Shown here one piece after another: positions 23,612 to 33,159 of a stretch of DNA of 64,000 nt. The translations under genes were made by a program, and so were the position numbers. The stretch is from contig JAPFQF010000005.1 in the NCBI GenBank assembly GCA_029255365.1, positions 1 to 64,000 on the forward strand, read 5' to 3'. Source of the stretch: Candidatus Nitrosopumilus sp. (lineage in GTDB: Archaea; Thermoproteota; Nitrososphaeria; Nitrososphaerales; Nitrosopumilaceae). Below the pieces are notes generated by a model. That model ran no database searches and was not told where the DNA came from. It saw only the letters and a list, made by a program, of their open reading frames with translations. Position 1 is the first letter of the stretch. The number at the start of each line of letters is the position of its first letter.

Positions 23612-23643
23612 CGAGCAATCAATTTTTTTAATTTTTTCCTTTT

Positions 23644-24708
23644 TTATGATCTTTCGGCCAACCATGCTCCTAGCTCAGGCAACACTTTTTTCTGAGACAG
23701 GGAGCTAGCTATCATACCTACATGTCCTGTTGGATACATTCTAAGGGTTTTGTCCTCGCTTCCGATGGCGTAATGGAGGGGCATGCTGCACTCTGGTGAA
23801 ACCAAGTGGTCTCCAACTGCAATCTGTGTGAATGTTGGCATGTCTATTTTTTTCAAATCTATGCGCTCTCCTCCGACATACATTTTGTTCTGGATTAACA
23901 AATTGTCCTGGTAGATGTCTTTGATCCACTGCTTGAACAATTCTCCTGGTATTGGCGGTGTATCGCCCAACCATTTTTCAACTCTGAGGAAATTATCCAC
24001 GTATTTCTTGTTGTCTATGTTTTTGAAGAATTTCACGTATTTTTCAATTCCTTGCTCAAATGGCTTTAGAACCGAGAAACAATAGTACATGAATTCCGGA
24101 GGCATGTTGCCTATGGTGTCTACCATTTTGTCCACGTCCATGTGTTTGGCAAGATTGCTGATTACTGTGGTGTCTCGCCACCCGTCAATTACTGGGGCTG
24201 TGGCAATGTAATTTTTTACGTTTTCTGGATGTAGCGCCGCATATGCCGTTGCAATTGTTCCTCCGGTACAATACCCCTGAATTGATATTTTTTCATTCGA
24301 TGACTCGTTCTTGATGTGTTCTACAGCCGAATCCAGATACCCGTTTACATAATCATCAAAATCCAGATACTTGTCCATGCTAGTTGGCGATCCCCAGTCC
24401 AACATGTACAAGTCAAATCCCTGCAACAGCAGATTTCTGACCCAGCTTTTTTCCGGCTGAATGTCTAGTATGTGATATCTGTTGATTAGCGCATAAGAGA
24501 TTAGCAATGGCGTCTTGTGTTGTTTTTCTGTAAGTGGTCTGTAATGCAGCAATCTGGTTTTATCTAATTCGTGAACTACGTCGTGTGGTGTCACCTCCAA
24601 ACTGATTTCATCTGGGGCAGATACCAGTTTTGGGGCGTCCATTACATTTTTGGTAAATTTTAACATCTCCTCTATGATTTTTGGATCTATCTTGGATTCG
24701 CTGTTCAT
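23644..24708 (-). CDS. phaC: Poly(3-hydroxyalkanoate) synthase, class III PhaC subunit
   Basis: Lipase-like box GYCTGG; LQGFDLYMLDWGSP, PTFTQIAVGDHLVSPECSMPLHYAIGSEDKTLRMYPTGHVGMI. Confidence 0.95.
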   Translation of the reverse strand: MNSESKIDPKIIEEMLKFTKNVMDAPKLVSAPDEISLEVTPHDVVHELDKTRLLHYRPLTEKQHKTPLLISYALINRYHILDIQPEKSWVRNLLLQGFDLYMLDWGSPTSMDKYLDFDDYVNGYLDSAVEHIKNESSNEKISIQGYCTGGTIATAYAALHPENVKNYIATAPVIDGWRDTTVISNLAKHMDVDKMVDTIGNMPPEFMYYCFSVLKPFEQGIEKYVKFFKNIDNKKYVDNFLRVEKWLGDTPPIPGELFKQWIKDIYQDNLLIQNKMYVGGERIDLKKIDMPTFTQIAVGDHLVSPECSMPLHYAIGSEDKTLRMYPTGHVGMIASSLSQKKVLPELGAWLAERS

Positions 24709-25277
24709 TTTTTTGACATCTCTTTTTTCTTTAGTTCCAATTCTAGCTTGCCTACCCTTTTCTTAAGGGAGTGCATTTCTTTGTACACTTCATCAATCTC
24801 TTCTTTACTGGGAAGATTTGCTGACTGTAAAATTACATTTGTAATGTTGTTCCAATGTTTAGTCAATTCGAGCTCTTTTGAAACAAGTTTCCCATAATTT
24901 TCCCCGAATTTTTTTGAGTCAAACAGTTCGGTAAAATCGTTGTCAAAAATATCTATCCAGATTCTTTTGAAAGTCTCAATCTGCTCTACATCTTGTGGCA
25001 CTTCGGGAGCTTTTAGGTTGACTTTCTTTTGAGCTACTTCCCACGCGTTTGCCAGCTGTTTGTAGTATTCTGTAAGGTATTCGTTGAACCCCATCAGGTC
25101 TTCGTTGATTTCAATCAGCTCTGTAGTTATTTTTTTTGAATTGCTGGCGAATGCTCTCATGGGCCCCGTCGATGTCAATGCCTGTGGCTTGCTGGACATC
25201 AAATACATGATGTCTGTCCAAAACAGCGACAAATGCTTGTAGTAATCTGTGATGTTTTTTGAGGAATCTTCTTGCAC
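24705..25277 (-). CDS. phaE: Poly(3-hydroxyalkanoate) synthase subunit PhaE
   Basis: Overlaps phaC start by 4 nt; helical protein with C-terminal coiled coil (LHSLKKRVGKLELELKK). Confidence 0.8.
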   Translation of the reverse strand: MQEDSSKNITDYYKHLSLFWTDIMYLMSSKPQALTSTGPMRAFASNSKKITTELIEINEDLMGFNEYLTEYYKQLANAWEVAQKKVNLKAPEVPQDVEQIETFKRIWIDIFDNDFTELFDSKKFGENYGKLVSKELELTKHWNNITNVILQSANLPSKEEIDEVYKEMHSLKKRVGKLELELKKKEMSKK

Positions 25278-25330
25278 AGATATCCATTATTACAGATCGC
25301 AATAAATAGTTCGATTTCTAAATCAGACCC

Positions 25331-25723
25331 ATGGATAATGTTGACGATCTTGAAAAAATGTGTCGCAAAATTATCGCTTTAGACCCCAAAATGCGTTCAG
25401 CTAGGCTCATCAACAGCAGAGGCCATCTTACAGCTGGCGGAATGAAGGATGGCATGCTGTCTCTTGAATCCCAAAAACAAGACGAAATGATGTTCATGGA
25501 ACTTGCATTGCGTGTTCGAATGAGGCATGAATTCGATGTAGAGTTTGGAGAAGTGCATTTTTCAATGTCCTATCGAGATAAAGTCATCGTCATGAGTTTT
25601 CCTCTGAATGGCGACAATGTGCTGCTACTGTCTTGTGAAAAGGATATTGATTTTGGCAAGCTGCCTTTTGAAGTTCTAAAAATTATCGAGCCTTTGAAAA
25701 AATCCCCGATGAACACGTTCTGA
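25331..25723 (+). CDS. Roadblock/profilin-fold-like small protein, paralog of 19617-20009
   Basis: SARLINSRGHLTAGGMKDGML...RHEFDVEFGEVHFSMSYRDKVIVMSFPL. Confidence 0.65.
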   Translation: MDNVDDLEKMCRKIIALDPKMRSARLINSRGHLTAGGMKDGMLSLESQKQDEMMFMELALRVRMRHEFDVEFGEVHFSMSYRDKVIVMSFPLNGDNVLLLSCEKDIDFGKLPFEVLKIIEPLKKSPMNTF

Positions 25724-25751
25724 CCGTAACAACTTAATCCGCCGTTTCAAA

Positions 25752-26171
25752 TTGCTAGCCATGGGCCTGGAGCAATATGTCAGTTGGTCTGAAATTGACT
25801 CTTTGGTTGGACTGCTTTCCAACCTTGTTTTGAAATCCAAGAGAGAGTTTTCCAGCATTTCCACCCTGAGCAGAGGCGGGCTGATTCCGTCTCGTCTGTT
25901 GGCAGACTATTTGGGTATAAAAAAAATATTTGTGGATGAAAAAACAATCTCTTCTGATTCCATATTTGTCGACGATATTTTTGATTCTGGTAAAACTTTT
26001 GATAAAATCATTTCAAAGTCAGATGATCCTGCAAAATTACTTTATGTTACTTTGTTTGCAAGGCGCGGAAAAAAATTCCCGCCGCAGTTAATCTACGGGA
26101 AGGAAACCGACAATGACGCCTATGTTGTGTTCCCTTGGGATAAGATAGAATTTGAGATGTCTGAGAAGTGA
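25752..26171 (+). CDS. Phosphoribosyltransferase-like protein
   Basis: STLSRGGLIPSRLLADYLGIKKI and PRPP-loop-like IFVDDIFDSGKTF. Confidence 0.8.
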   Translation: MLAMGLEQYVSWSEIDSLVGLLSNLVLKSKREFSSISTLSRGGLIPSRLLADYLGIKKIFVDEKTISSDSIFVDDIFDSGKTFDKIISKSDDPAKLLYVTLFARRGKKFPPQLIYGKETDNDAYVVFPWDKIEFEMSEK

Positions 26172-26176
26172 TTTAC

Positions 26177-27103
26177 TTATTCGTCATCACTTATCATTTG
26201 CCTTAGCCCTGCACACCTGTTTCTTATGGTCACTTCGGTAACTCCTGACGCAATTGAGATGTCTTTTTGAGATTTGACTTCCCCAGTGCTAATGCATGCA
26301 AGATAGAGTGCGGCAGCCGCAATTCCCATCGGGTCTTTTCCTGCAACCATACCCATCTCTTTAGCTCGATTTAAAATCATGATTGCTTTACGCTTGCTTT
26401 TTTCGCTTAGTTCCGCAATGCTTGCAATTCTGGATATGCCTCTTACAGGATCAACTACTGGCATTTTTAATTCAAGCTCTCTGAAAATCAACCTGTAGCA
26501 TCTTGCAACATCTTTTCTTCTGATGTTGATCCCCTTTGCAACGTCATCCAATGTTCTAGGCGTTTCAGTATTTCTGCATGATGCATACAGACAAGCGGCT
26601 ACCAGCCCTTGAATTGAGCGACCGCGGACCAATTTTTTCTCCATCGCTTTTCTGTAAATGTACGCAGCTTTTTCAATTACTGCATCCGTTAATGCAAGTT
26701 TATCTTTTAGTTTGTCCATTTCATTAAGTGCCTGTCTCAAATTTCTATCTGCTGATGAGTGAGCTTGACTTCTGCTGTCCCAAGTTCTTAGTCTCTCGAT
26801 TGAGCTTTTTACGCTTGCGGATAGCGGCTTTCCTGTGGCGTCTTTATTTGCAGCGCCAATGACTGTTGATAGCCCCATGTCGTGCATCGTCAGAGATGTT
26901 CCCGCTCCCGTTCTAGCTTTACTTCCTTCGTCGTTTGAAAATGAACGCCATTCGGCACCTGTATCTGTAATCTTGTCTGTAACCACTAAACCGCATTTAC
27001 TGCAGAATAATTCCCCTGTGTTTTGGTCTGTAACCAATTTATTATCACCACAAGACGGACATTTTGGACTTGACATCATCGTATTTTTAAGCATAATACG
27101 CAT
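26177..27103 (-). CDS. tfb: Transcription initiation factor IIB (TFB)
   Basis: Zn ribbon CPSCGDNKLVTDQNTGELFCSKCGLV and two cyclin-like repeats; paralog of 51067-51966. Confidence 0.95.
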   Translation of the reverse strand: MRIMLKNTMMSSPKCPSCGDNKLVTDQNTGELFCSKCGLVVTDKITDTGAEWRSFSNDEGSKARTGAGTSLTMHDMGLSTVIGAANKDATGKPLSASVKSSIERLRTWDSRSQAHSSADRNLRQALNEMDKLKDKLALTDAVIEKAAYIYRKAMEKKLVRGRSIQGLVAACLYASCRNTETPRTLDDVAKGINIRRKDVARCYRLIFRELELKMPVVDPVRGISRIASIAELSEKSKRKAIMILNRAKEMGMVAGKDPMGIAAAALYLACISTGEVKSQKDISIASGVTEVTIRNRCAGLRQMISDDE

Positions 27104-27214
27104 AATTGAAAAAATAGGTTATTATTCATTTTACCAAATATCTGCAGGTTAATTGTGTGTAGGTTGAGCTAACCAACATTCTAGTTTTTTAGAACACGAT
27201 CTGGTTTTATAATT

Positions 27215-28654
27215 TCAGCTCAGCAAACAGTATGCATATGATGGAGCAAATGACGGATACATGATGTTGTTTTCTTCACTGACATGTTTCAATCCTATGG
27301 AGTGGCCTAACTCATGTGTCATGATAGTTTCGACACTGTTTACATCGTACAACTGAAAGCTTCCATCACAGTTGTAATCCCCAAGCGTAACTTCCACAAC
27401 TCCTTTTCCTAGGTGCGCATGTCCCAACACCCCGTCTCCTATATCGCGAACCACCCAAGTTACCCAAACATTTGCTTCGTGTTTCTGACTTGTCACTTCG
27501 AATTCCATTCTTGCATTTTGATTGTCTGTGCTTAATTCTTGTTTTTCCCAAAAAGCAAAAGAATTCTTCAATGTACTAACATGATCTAACGGAAGCCCGT
27601 TTGGTTGGTCGTTGATGAATACCTTGTAGTGGATAATGTATGTCCCGTTATTGATTTGATATGTTGGATCTGGAAACTTATCTGATGCTTTTTTTACCTC
27701 CTCCTCAAAATTCCATTTGATGTAGTCCCTGAGGAATTTCTTTATGACGTCCTGACTTGGATTGGGATATTCTATGTATCTTTTCTCTTTGATGATGTTG
27801 CTGGAGATGTCTCTGAGGTATTTTTCAAACAAATAAAATTCGTGATCAAACTCCTCTTGAGATTTCTGCGGCTCCTTTTCAATCGCAATAACAATCAATC
27901 CGTTTTCAATCAGGTGTTGGATTCCAGATACAAACGCGTCGTCGCTTATCTGACTGTCTGCCCACCATCCAGCATTGTTTTTTACCCATTCTGGAATGTT
28001 TTCATCTGACTGTTTCAACGCCTCGACTGGGGGGATTTGAATAATTTTCTTTTCTATCATGTACCTCAAGGCCGAATTGAACTCGGAGTCTTCTATCTTT
28101 CCCTCCGACCACCATTTGGCAATCGGTCTTACCCATTCTGGAATGGATGAAATTCGTACTTGTGCTTTTTCATCTGGTTTTTCAGTAGAGGTGTACGGGT
28201 ATTTCAAAATCACGCTGTTGATGAAGTTTTTGTAATTGTTTATTATGATGCTATTTGGTTTTTCTTTTGACGCTTTTTCAAAATATGTTATTGATTCTTG
28301 GTATTCTCCCAAATTCCCAAAACCTACGCCCATCCCTGTCAATGCGATTACGTCGTTTGGTTTGTACTGCAGTACCTTGAAGAACTGTTTTAGTGAATTG
28401 CCGTGTTCATCCAGATTGCTCTGAGCAATTCCCTTCATTTTTAGAGTTGAGATGTTGTTTGGAAACATCTCCAATATTTCATCATATATTGTGATTGCTA
28501 CCTTGTATTCCCCCTTGACAAAGTGCTCTTTAGCCTGATTGAACATTTGCTCGGGGTTTTCGGTTGTCTGTGCAGATGCCGTTTCTAATGATATGGCTGA
28601 ACTGAATAAAATTACCAGTAAAAGATAAAAAACTTTCATCATGTCTTTTTTCAT
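27215..28654 (-). CDS. Exported TPR protein with two W-rich domains and a matrixin-like metallopeptidase domain
   Basis: Likely start MKKDMMKVFYLLLVILFSSA (28654); TPRs; IPEWVRPIAKWWSEGKIEDSEFNSALRYMI and IPEWVKNNAGWWADSQISDDAFVSGIQHLI; C-terminal HELGHSIGLKHVSEENNIMYP. Confidence 0.85.
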   Translation of the reverse strand: MKKDMMKVFYLLLVILFSSAISLETASAQTTENPEQMFNQAKEHFVKGEYKVAITIYDEILEMFPNNISTLKMKGIAQSNLDEHGNSLKQFFKVLQYKPNDVIALTGMGVGFGNLGEYQESITYFEKASKEKPNSIIINNYKNFINSVILKYPYTSTEKPDEKAQVRISSIPEWVRPIAKWWSEGKIEDSEFNSALRYMIEKKIIQIPPVEALKQSDENIPEWVKNNAGWWADSQISDDAFVSGIQHLIENGLIVIAIEKEPQKSQEEFDHEFYLFEKYLRDISSNIIKEKRYIEYPNPSQDVIKKFLRDYIKWNFEEEVKKASDKFPDPTYQINNGTYIIHYKVFINDQPNGLPLDHVSTLKNSFAFWEKQELSTDNQNARMEFEVTSQKHEANVWVTWVVRDIGDGVLGHAHLGKGVVEVTLGDYNCDGSFQLYDVNSVETIMTHELGHSIGLKHVSEENNIMYPSFAPSYAYCLLS

Positions 28655-28779
28655 GTTTTTATTTTGTTTATAGTTTATTTCTAATTTACACTTTTTACAG
28701 GCTCGTTTTGCATGCTGTGGTTGAGTAATTCGCATCATTTAGAAAATCTTTAATTCACTAATGGCCATGTGGCCATGTA

Positions 28780-29115
28780 TTGACAAATATTGGCGCTGGC
28801 GAAATCATCTATGATTTACGTAAAAAGATCCAAGAAATCCGGGCTGATCTGGAACAATTGGGAGAGACTCCGACCGACATGCCGGAGATGATTGCGTCTG
28901 CAAATTTGCTGCGCTCAAACGAGCATCTTTCAAAGACAAATGAGCAGAAAACAAAACTGTTGGTCGCTTATGAGCAATACTCCGCAGCCCTTGAGGAATT
29001 ACTTTTAACGGTTTTTGACATTCAAAAAGATCTTAAAGAAATCCTGAAAGAACAATCCTCACTAATCACAGGCTCTTCAAAAAAACATCCAAAGCCAAAG
29101 ATCAGGAAAAAATAA
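28780..29115 (+). CDS. Coiled-coil hypothetical protein (TTG start)
   Basis: 111-aa helical ORF. Confidence 0.6.
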   Translation: MTNIGAGEIIYDLRKKIQEIRADLEQLGETPTDMPEMIASANLLRSNEHLSKTNEQKTKLLVAYEQYSAALEELLLTVFDIQKDLKEILKEQSSLITGSSKKHPKPKIRKK

Positions 29116-29117
29116 TC

Positions 29118-30125
29118 TCATTTTGATAAGTGAATTACGTCTCCTGCGATAATTCTGTGGGTTTTACTGTTCTCTGATACCACCAATGCCCCATCATCAT
29201 CAATTTTAATCGCTTTTCCTTTAATTTTACTGTCTGGCGTATTTAATTCGACATTTTTACCTATTGTCGAAGACCTTGCCGTCCACTCTGCGATTATTTT
29301 CTTTGTTTGTTTTGCGTTGAGGGACTTGTATATTTTTTCCAATTCCACTAAGAAAGATTGCACCAGCTGAACCGGTTTGACGTTTTGTTTTTGGTCGCTA
29401 AGTGATGCAACTCCGTAAAAATTCGGGGTTCCTTTGAGTGACTTCTCAATTTCTTTTGCGTTTACATCAAAATTTATGCCTACTCCTAAAACCAAACTTT
29501 CGATTTTATTTGATTCCAGTGACACGTCTACTAGCATTCCTGCCACTTTTTTGCCTTTGATTGTTAAATCGTTTGGCCATTTCAATTCAGGTTGAATTAA
29601 AAATGTTTTTTCTATTGCGACAGATAATGCAAGTGCCGATGCGATTGGAAATAGTGTTGTTATGGAAATATCAAACGTGGGGTGCAGTATGATTGAAATC
29701 CATATCCCTCCTGTGGGTGAAATCCACCTTCTTCCGGATCTGCCATGCCCACCAGTTTGTTTTGCTGCAACTATTATCACTCCGTTATTTGCAACATCTT
29801 CTGCCATTTTCAATGCCTGATTTTGCGTAGAGTCAATAGTATCAAAATAATATGCATGTTTTCCGATGATTTTTGTTTTTAAATTTGCAGTTATTTCCCA
29901 AGGAAGCAGTAATTCTGAATTTGATATCAACTTGTATCCTAGTTTTTGCTTTGATTCTACCGTGTACCCAAGGTCTTGAATTTTTTTGATGTGCTTCCAC
30001 ACTGCCACTCTGCTGATTCGCAGTACATCGCTCAAATCCTGACCTGAAAGGTACTCTGTATTGTGGGTTTGTAGAAATTTAAGTACTTTTACTAGTCCTG
30101 GATTGTCCGATGAATTGTAAATCAA
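29118..30125 (-). CDS. birA: Biotin-[acetyl-CoA-carboxylase] ligase with N-terminal wHTH
   Basis: N-terminal HTH (DLSDVLRISRVAVWKHIKKI); GGHGRSGRRWISPTGGIWISI; LKWPNDLTIKGKKVAGMLVD. Confidence 0.95.
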   Translation of the reverse strand: MIYNSSDNPGLVKVLKFLQTHNTEYLSGQDLSDVLRISRVAVWKHIKKIQDLGYTVESKQKLGYKLISNSELLLPWEITANLKTKIIGKHAYYFDTIDSTQNQALKMAEDVANNGVIIVAAKQTGGHGRSGRRWISPTGGIWISIILHPTFDISITTLFPIASALALSVAIEKTFLIQPELKWPNDLTIKGKKVAGMLVDVSLESNKIESLVLGVGINFDVNAKEIEKSLKGTPNFYGVASLSDQKQNVKPVQLVQSFLVELEKIYKSLNAKQTKKIIAEWTARSSTIGKNVELNTPDSKIKGKAIKIDDDGALVVSENSKTHRIIAGDVIHLSK

Positions 30126-30161
30126 CTACGGGTTGTTTTTATCTCAAGTATAAAACACACT

Positions 30162-30659
30162 CTAGAATCCGATGTCAAAATCAAATCCTCCGCCATCCGT
30201 GCCTCCGCCATCCGTGCCTCCATCAGGCATACTTTCTTGTGATACATAATCTGACATTCCAATTCCCATCATGCTAAACATCATTGAAAACATCACCATG
30301 TCCATCATTCCAAAAAACATCATTGTTGGAAGCAGTGATTTGTTTTCTTCCATTTTTTCTTGGAGTTTTTGTTTGTCTCCGCTCTGATAAATTGACTGCA
30401 TTTCTTTCCATTTGTTTTGTATATGTATGATTTTTCTATCCAATTCCATCGAACCCTCTTCCGTAATTTTTAATTTAATTTTCTTGCCAAACAATCCGTT
30501 TTTTTCCTCCACTGTTATGAAATTTTTCTTCTCTAGCTCTTCTAAAATCGAATTTAATTCATCTATTGCAATCTTTGTTTCACTTTGTATGTTTGAAAAT
30601 TTTACTCTGCCTCTTCTGATTGACCCTAACACAATAACGTCTTTTGGCTCCGTTTCCAT
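30162..30659 (-). CDS. wHTH-like protein with Met-rich segment and Gly/Asp C-terminal repeat
   Basis: MMFFGMMDMVMFSMMFSMMGIGMSDY, then GGTDGGGTDGGGFDFDIGF. Confidence 0.65.
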   Translation of the reverse strand: METEPKDVIVLGSIRRGRVKFSNIQSETKIAIDELNSILEELEKKNFITVEEKNGLFGKKIKLKITEEGSMELDRKIIHIQNKWKEMQSIYQSGDKQKLQEKMEENKSLLPTMMFFGMMDMVMFSMMFSMMGIGMSDYVSQESMPDGGTDGGGTDGGGFDFDIGF

Positions 30660-30970
30660 GACTGCCTAATGTCTCCGTAATTAAAATACCCTGTGGTTTT
30701 ACTTATATCCGGTTTTTTGATTTTGCTTGCTTCTTTATGATCTGGTTTTGGGTTTTCATTTTTACCTTTAAGGATTAAACTGGCCGCTTCACATCCTTTT
30801 TCAATTAACCCTTACACTGATCTTGAATCGATAAGCCCTGTTGCAACTGTCGCCAAAACTGTTTCTGTCCCCACAGTTCTCTATTTTTTTAAATTTACTG
30901 CGTTTGTATGTGTTTTACTGGCGCCGTGTGTTGATTTAAAAATTATATGCAACGTTGTTGAAATATTGCC

Positions 30971-31384
30971 ATGAATCGAGATTCACATTCTGATGAAAAA
31001 ATAATGGATATACTGTCTATGAAAACTATCGCTGTAATTGGAATGTCTAAGAATCCCTCAAAAGCCGCCCATTATGTTCCAAAATATCTAATTGATCATG
31101 GGTATGATGTCACTCCTGTAAATCCAACCGCTGATGTAATTTTAGAAAAACAATGCTGTGACTCAGTTTCTGAAATCAAAGGGACCGTTGATATCATTGA
31201 TGTATTTCGACCGTCGGATCAAATCTCCTCTATTATTCGTGATTGCATTGCAAAAAAACCCAAAGTCATATGGTTGCAAGAAGGCATTCATGATTTTGAG
31301 TCTGAGGAGTTGGCTAGGCAAGCTGGAATTACTGTCATTTTCAATAGATGCATGTTGGCAGAACATCAGAGATTATCGTCATGA
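30971..31384 (+). CDS. CoA-binding (YccU-type) protein
   Basis: TIAVIGMSKNPSKAAHYVPKYLIDHGYDVTPVNPTADVILEKQCCDSVSEI...VDIIDVFRPSDQ. Confidence 0.9.
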   Translation: MNRDSHSDEKIMDILSMKTIAVIGMSKNPSKAAHYVPKYLIDHGYDVTPVNPTADVILEKQCCDSVSEIKGTVDIIDVFRPSDQISSIIRDCIAKKPKVIWLQEGIHDFESEELARQAGITVIFNRCMLAEHQRLSS

Positions 31385-31746
31385 CTGACTTTGAAAACTT
31401 TTATCATGATTTGTTGGCGTTTGCTAAAAAATATGAATCTCAAAACATCCCTCTAAAAATAGAAAAAGATCTTGATAATGACATCGTTAAGATTTTTGGG
31501 GAAAAAATTACCTCCTTAGCTAGGGCCCAAAATGGCCTCAATGATGTGACCGAGCTTGCATACACGACTGCCGAGCATCATCCGTATTGGAATTTAATTT
31601 ACAATTGCTCTGAAATTACAAACAGTGTTTTGGAAAAATGGAAGCAGTCTCTCTCGGAAGAAGATATTTCTGATATCGAATGGGCCATCCGAGAACTTGA
31701 CGAAACATTGAAAAAAATAAAAAACAAAACGCTTCCCAATTCCTAG
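31381..31746 (+). CDS. Hypothetical protein translationally coupled to the CoA-binding gene
   Basis: ATGA overlap; start ATGACTGACTTTGAA at 31381 rather than 31348. Confidence 0.7.
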   Translation: MTDFENFYHDLLAFAKKYESQNIPLKIEKDLDNDIVKIFGEKITSLARAQNGLNDVTELAYTTAEHHPYWNLIYNCSEITNSVLEKWKQSLSEEDISDIEWAIRELDETLKKIKNKTLPNS

Positions 31747-31780
31747 ACAGAGATAAATATTCTGAAATGATCCTTATTCC

Positions 31781-32992
31781 ATGCCGATAAAGATAGGGTT
31801 GATTGGTAAAACCAACACTGGGAAGACCACCTTTTTCAACTCTGCCACGCTGTCTTCCGAAGAAATTTCATCATATCCGTTTACCACCAAATCGCCTGTA
31901 TCTGGCGTAGCGCATGCAATTACGCTGTGTGTGCACCCTGAATTTAAAATTCAAGACAACCCAAATAATTCCAAATGTCTTGACGGGTGGAGGTATATTC
32001 CAATCGAACTAATCGATTTGCCTGGGCTCATCAAGGATGCCTGGAAAGGCAAGGGTCTTGGAAATCAATTCCTGTCCATTGCTGCACAATCTGATGCGCT
32101 ACTTCACGTTGTTGATGCGTCAGGAGGGATTGATTCAACTGGAAAAATAACTGAATCTGGAACCGGAGATCCGATATCTGACTTTGCAGACATTGAAGAA
32201 GAGCTAATCATGTGGTATCACAAAATACTTGAGGGCAACAGGGACAAAGTTTCAAAATTAATCAAAACTGGTACGGATGTTTCAGACGCTATGACTGATC
32301 TTTATCGTGGAATTGGCGTGACTAAAATCCATGTTAAGGAAGCATTTCGCGCAACCGATCTGGAGGAAAAAGATTTTGATGATTTTGACATGGTTGACAC
32401 CAAAAAGTTTGCGTCTTACCTTAGGAAAATTTCAAAACCCACGCTGATCGTTGCTAACAAAGTCGATGTTGAAGGCGCAGACAAAAACTTTGCACGACTG
32501 AGAGAACGGTATAATGACTTGATCGTAATTCCAGTCAGCGGCGATAGTGAATTTGTTCTTAGACGCGCTGAACAGAAAGGACTCATAAAATATTCCCCTG
32601 GGTCTGAAACGTTTGAAATTATAAAATCAGATGAACTTAATGAAAAACAAAACAACGCGTTAGATTTTATCAAGCAAGGGATAATGGGCGAATACATGAG
32701 AACAGGTGTTCAGTTTGCAATCAACGTTGCTGTTTTCAAACTACTCAAAATGAATTCGATTTACCCTGTGGCTGACGACAAGAACCTTTCAGACAAAAAG
32801 GGCAGAGTCTTGCCTGATTTGATCCTGCTAAAGGACGGTGCCACAATAAGTGATCTTGCAAAAGAGATTCATTCCGATTTGACAAAAGGGTTGCTTTATG
32901 GTAAAGATTTGAGATATAATTTGAGACTGCCAACTGATTACCAGCTAAGAGACAGAGACGTTGTATCTCTAGTCAGCGCCATCCAAAAATAA
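31781..32992 (+). CDS. YchF/OLA1-like Obg-family GTP-binding protein with TGS domain
   Basis: G1 GLIGKTNTGKTTFFNSAT, G3 DLPGL, G4 NKVD; C-terminal TGS-like KGLLYGKDLRYNLRLPTDYQLRDRDVVSLV. Confidence 0.93.
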   Translation: MPIKIGLIGKTNTGKTTFFNSATLSSEEISSYPFTTKSPVSGVAHAITLCVHPEFKIQDNPNNSKCLDGWRYIPIELIDLPGLIKDAWKGKGLGNQFLSIAAQSDALLHVVDASGGIDSTGKITESGTGDPISDFADIEEELIMWYHKILEGNRDKVSKLIKTGTDVSDAMTDLYRGIGVTKIHVKEAFRATDLEEKDFDDFDMVDTKKFASYLRKISKPTLIVANKVDVEGADKNFARLRERYNDLIVIPVSGDSEFVLRRAEQKGLIKYSPGSETFEIIKSDELNEKQNNALDFIKQGIMGEYMRTGVQFAINVAVFKLLKMNSIYPVADDKNLSDKKGRVLPDLILLKDGATISDLAKEIHSDLTKGLLYGKDLRYNLRLPTDYQLRDRDVVSLVSAIQK

Positions 32993-33159
32993 CTCCGCTA
33001 TTGAACCTCTTTCTTTACTTTATCTAAAACACTGTTTGTGATTTTTAACAAACCGTCTATGCTTGGATCTCCTTCAAAATTTATCGTCATATGATATGAT
33101 TTCCAAAAATAGACATCACCACTTGTGTGTTATGTTGTGTGACAATCAATAATTTGAGC

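Noticed and set aside
23741-23974. Antisense ORFs within phaC and other strong genes
   Set aside because: Overlap well-supported coding sequence in the wrong strand; no motif support.
30670-30973. Open frame ...IKLAASHPFSINPYTDLESISPVATVAKTVSVPTVLYFFKF... before the CoA-binding gene
   Set aside because: No start codon and no recognisable homology; could be chance or a remnant, too weak to report as a gene.
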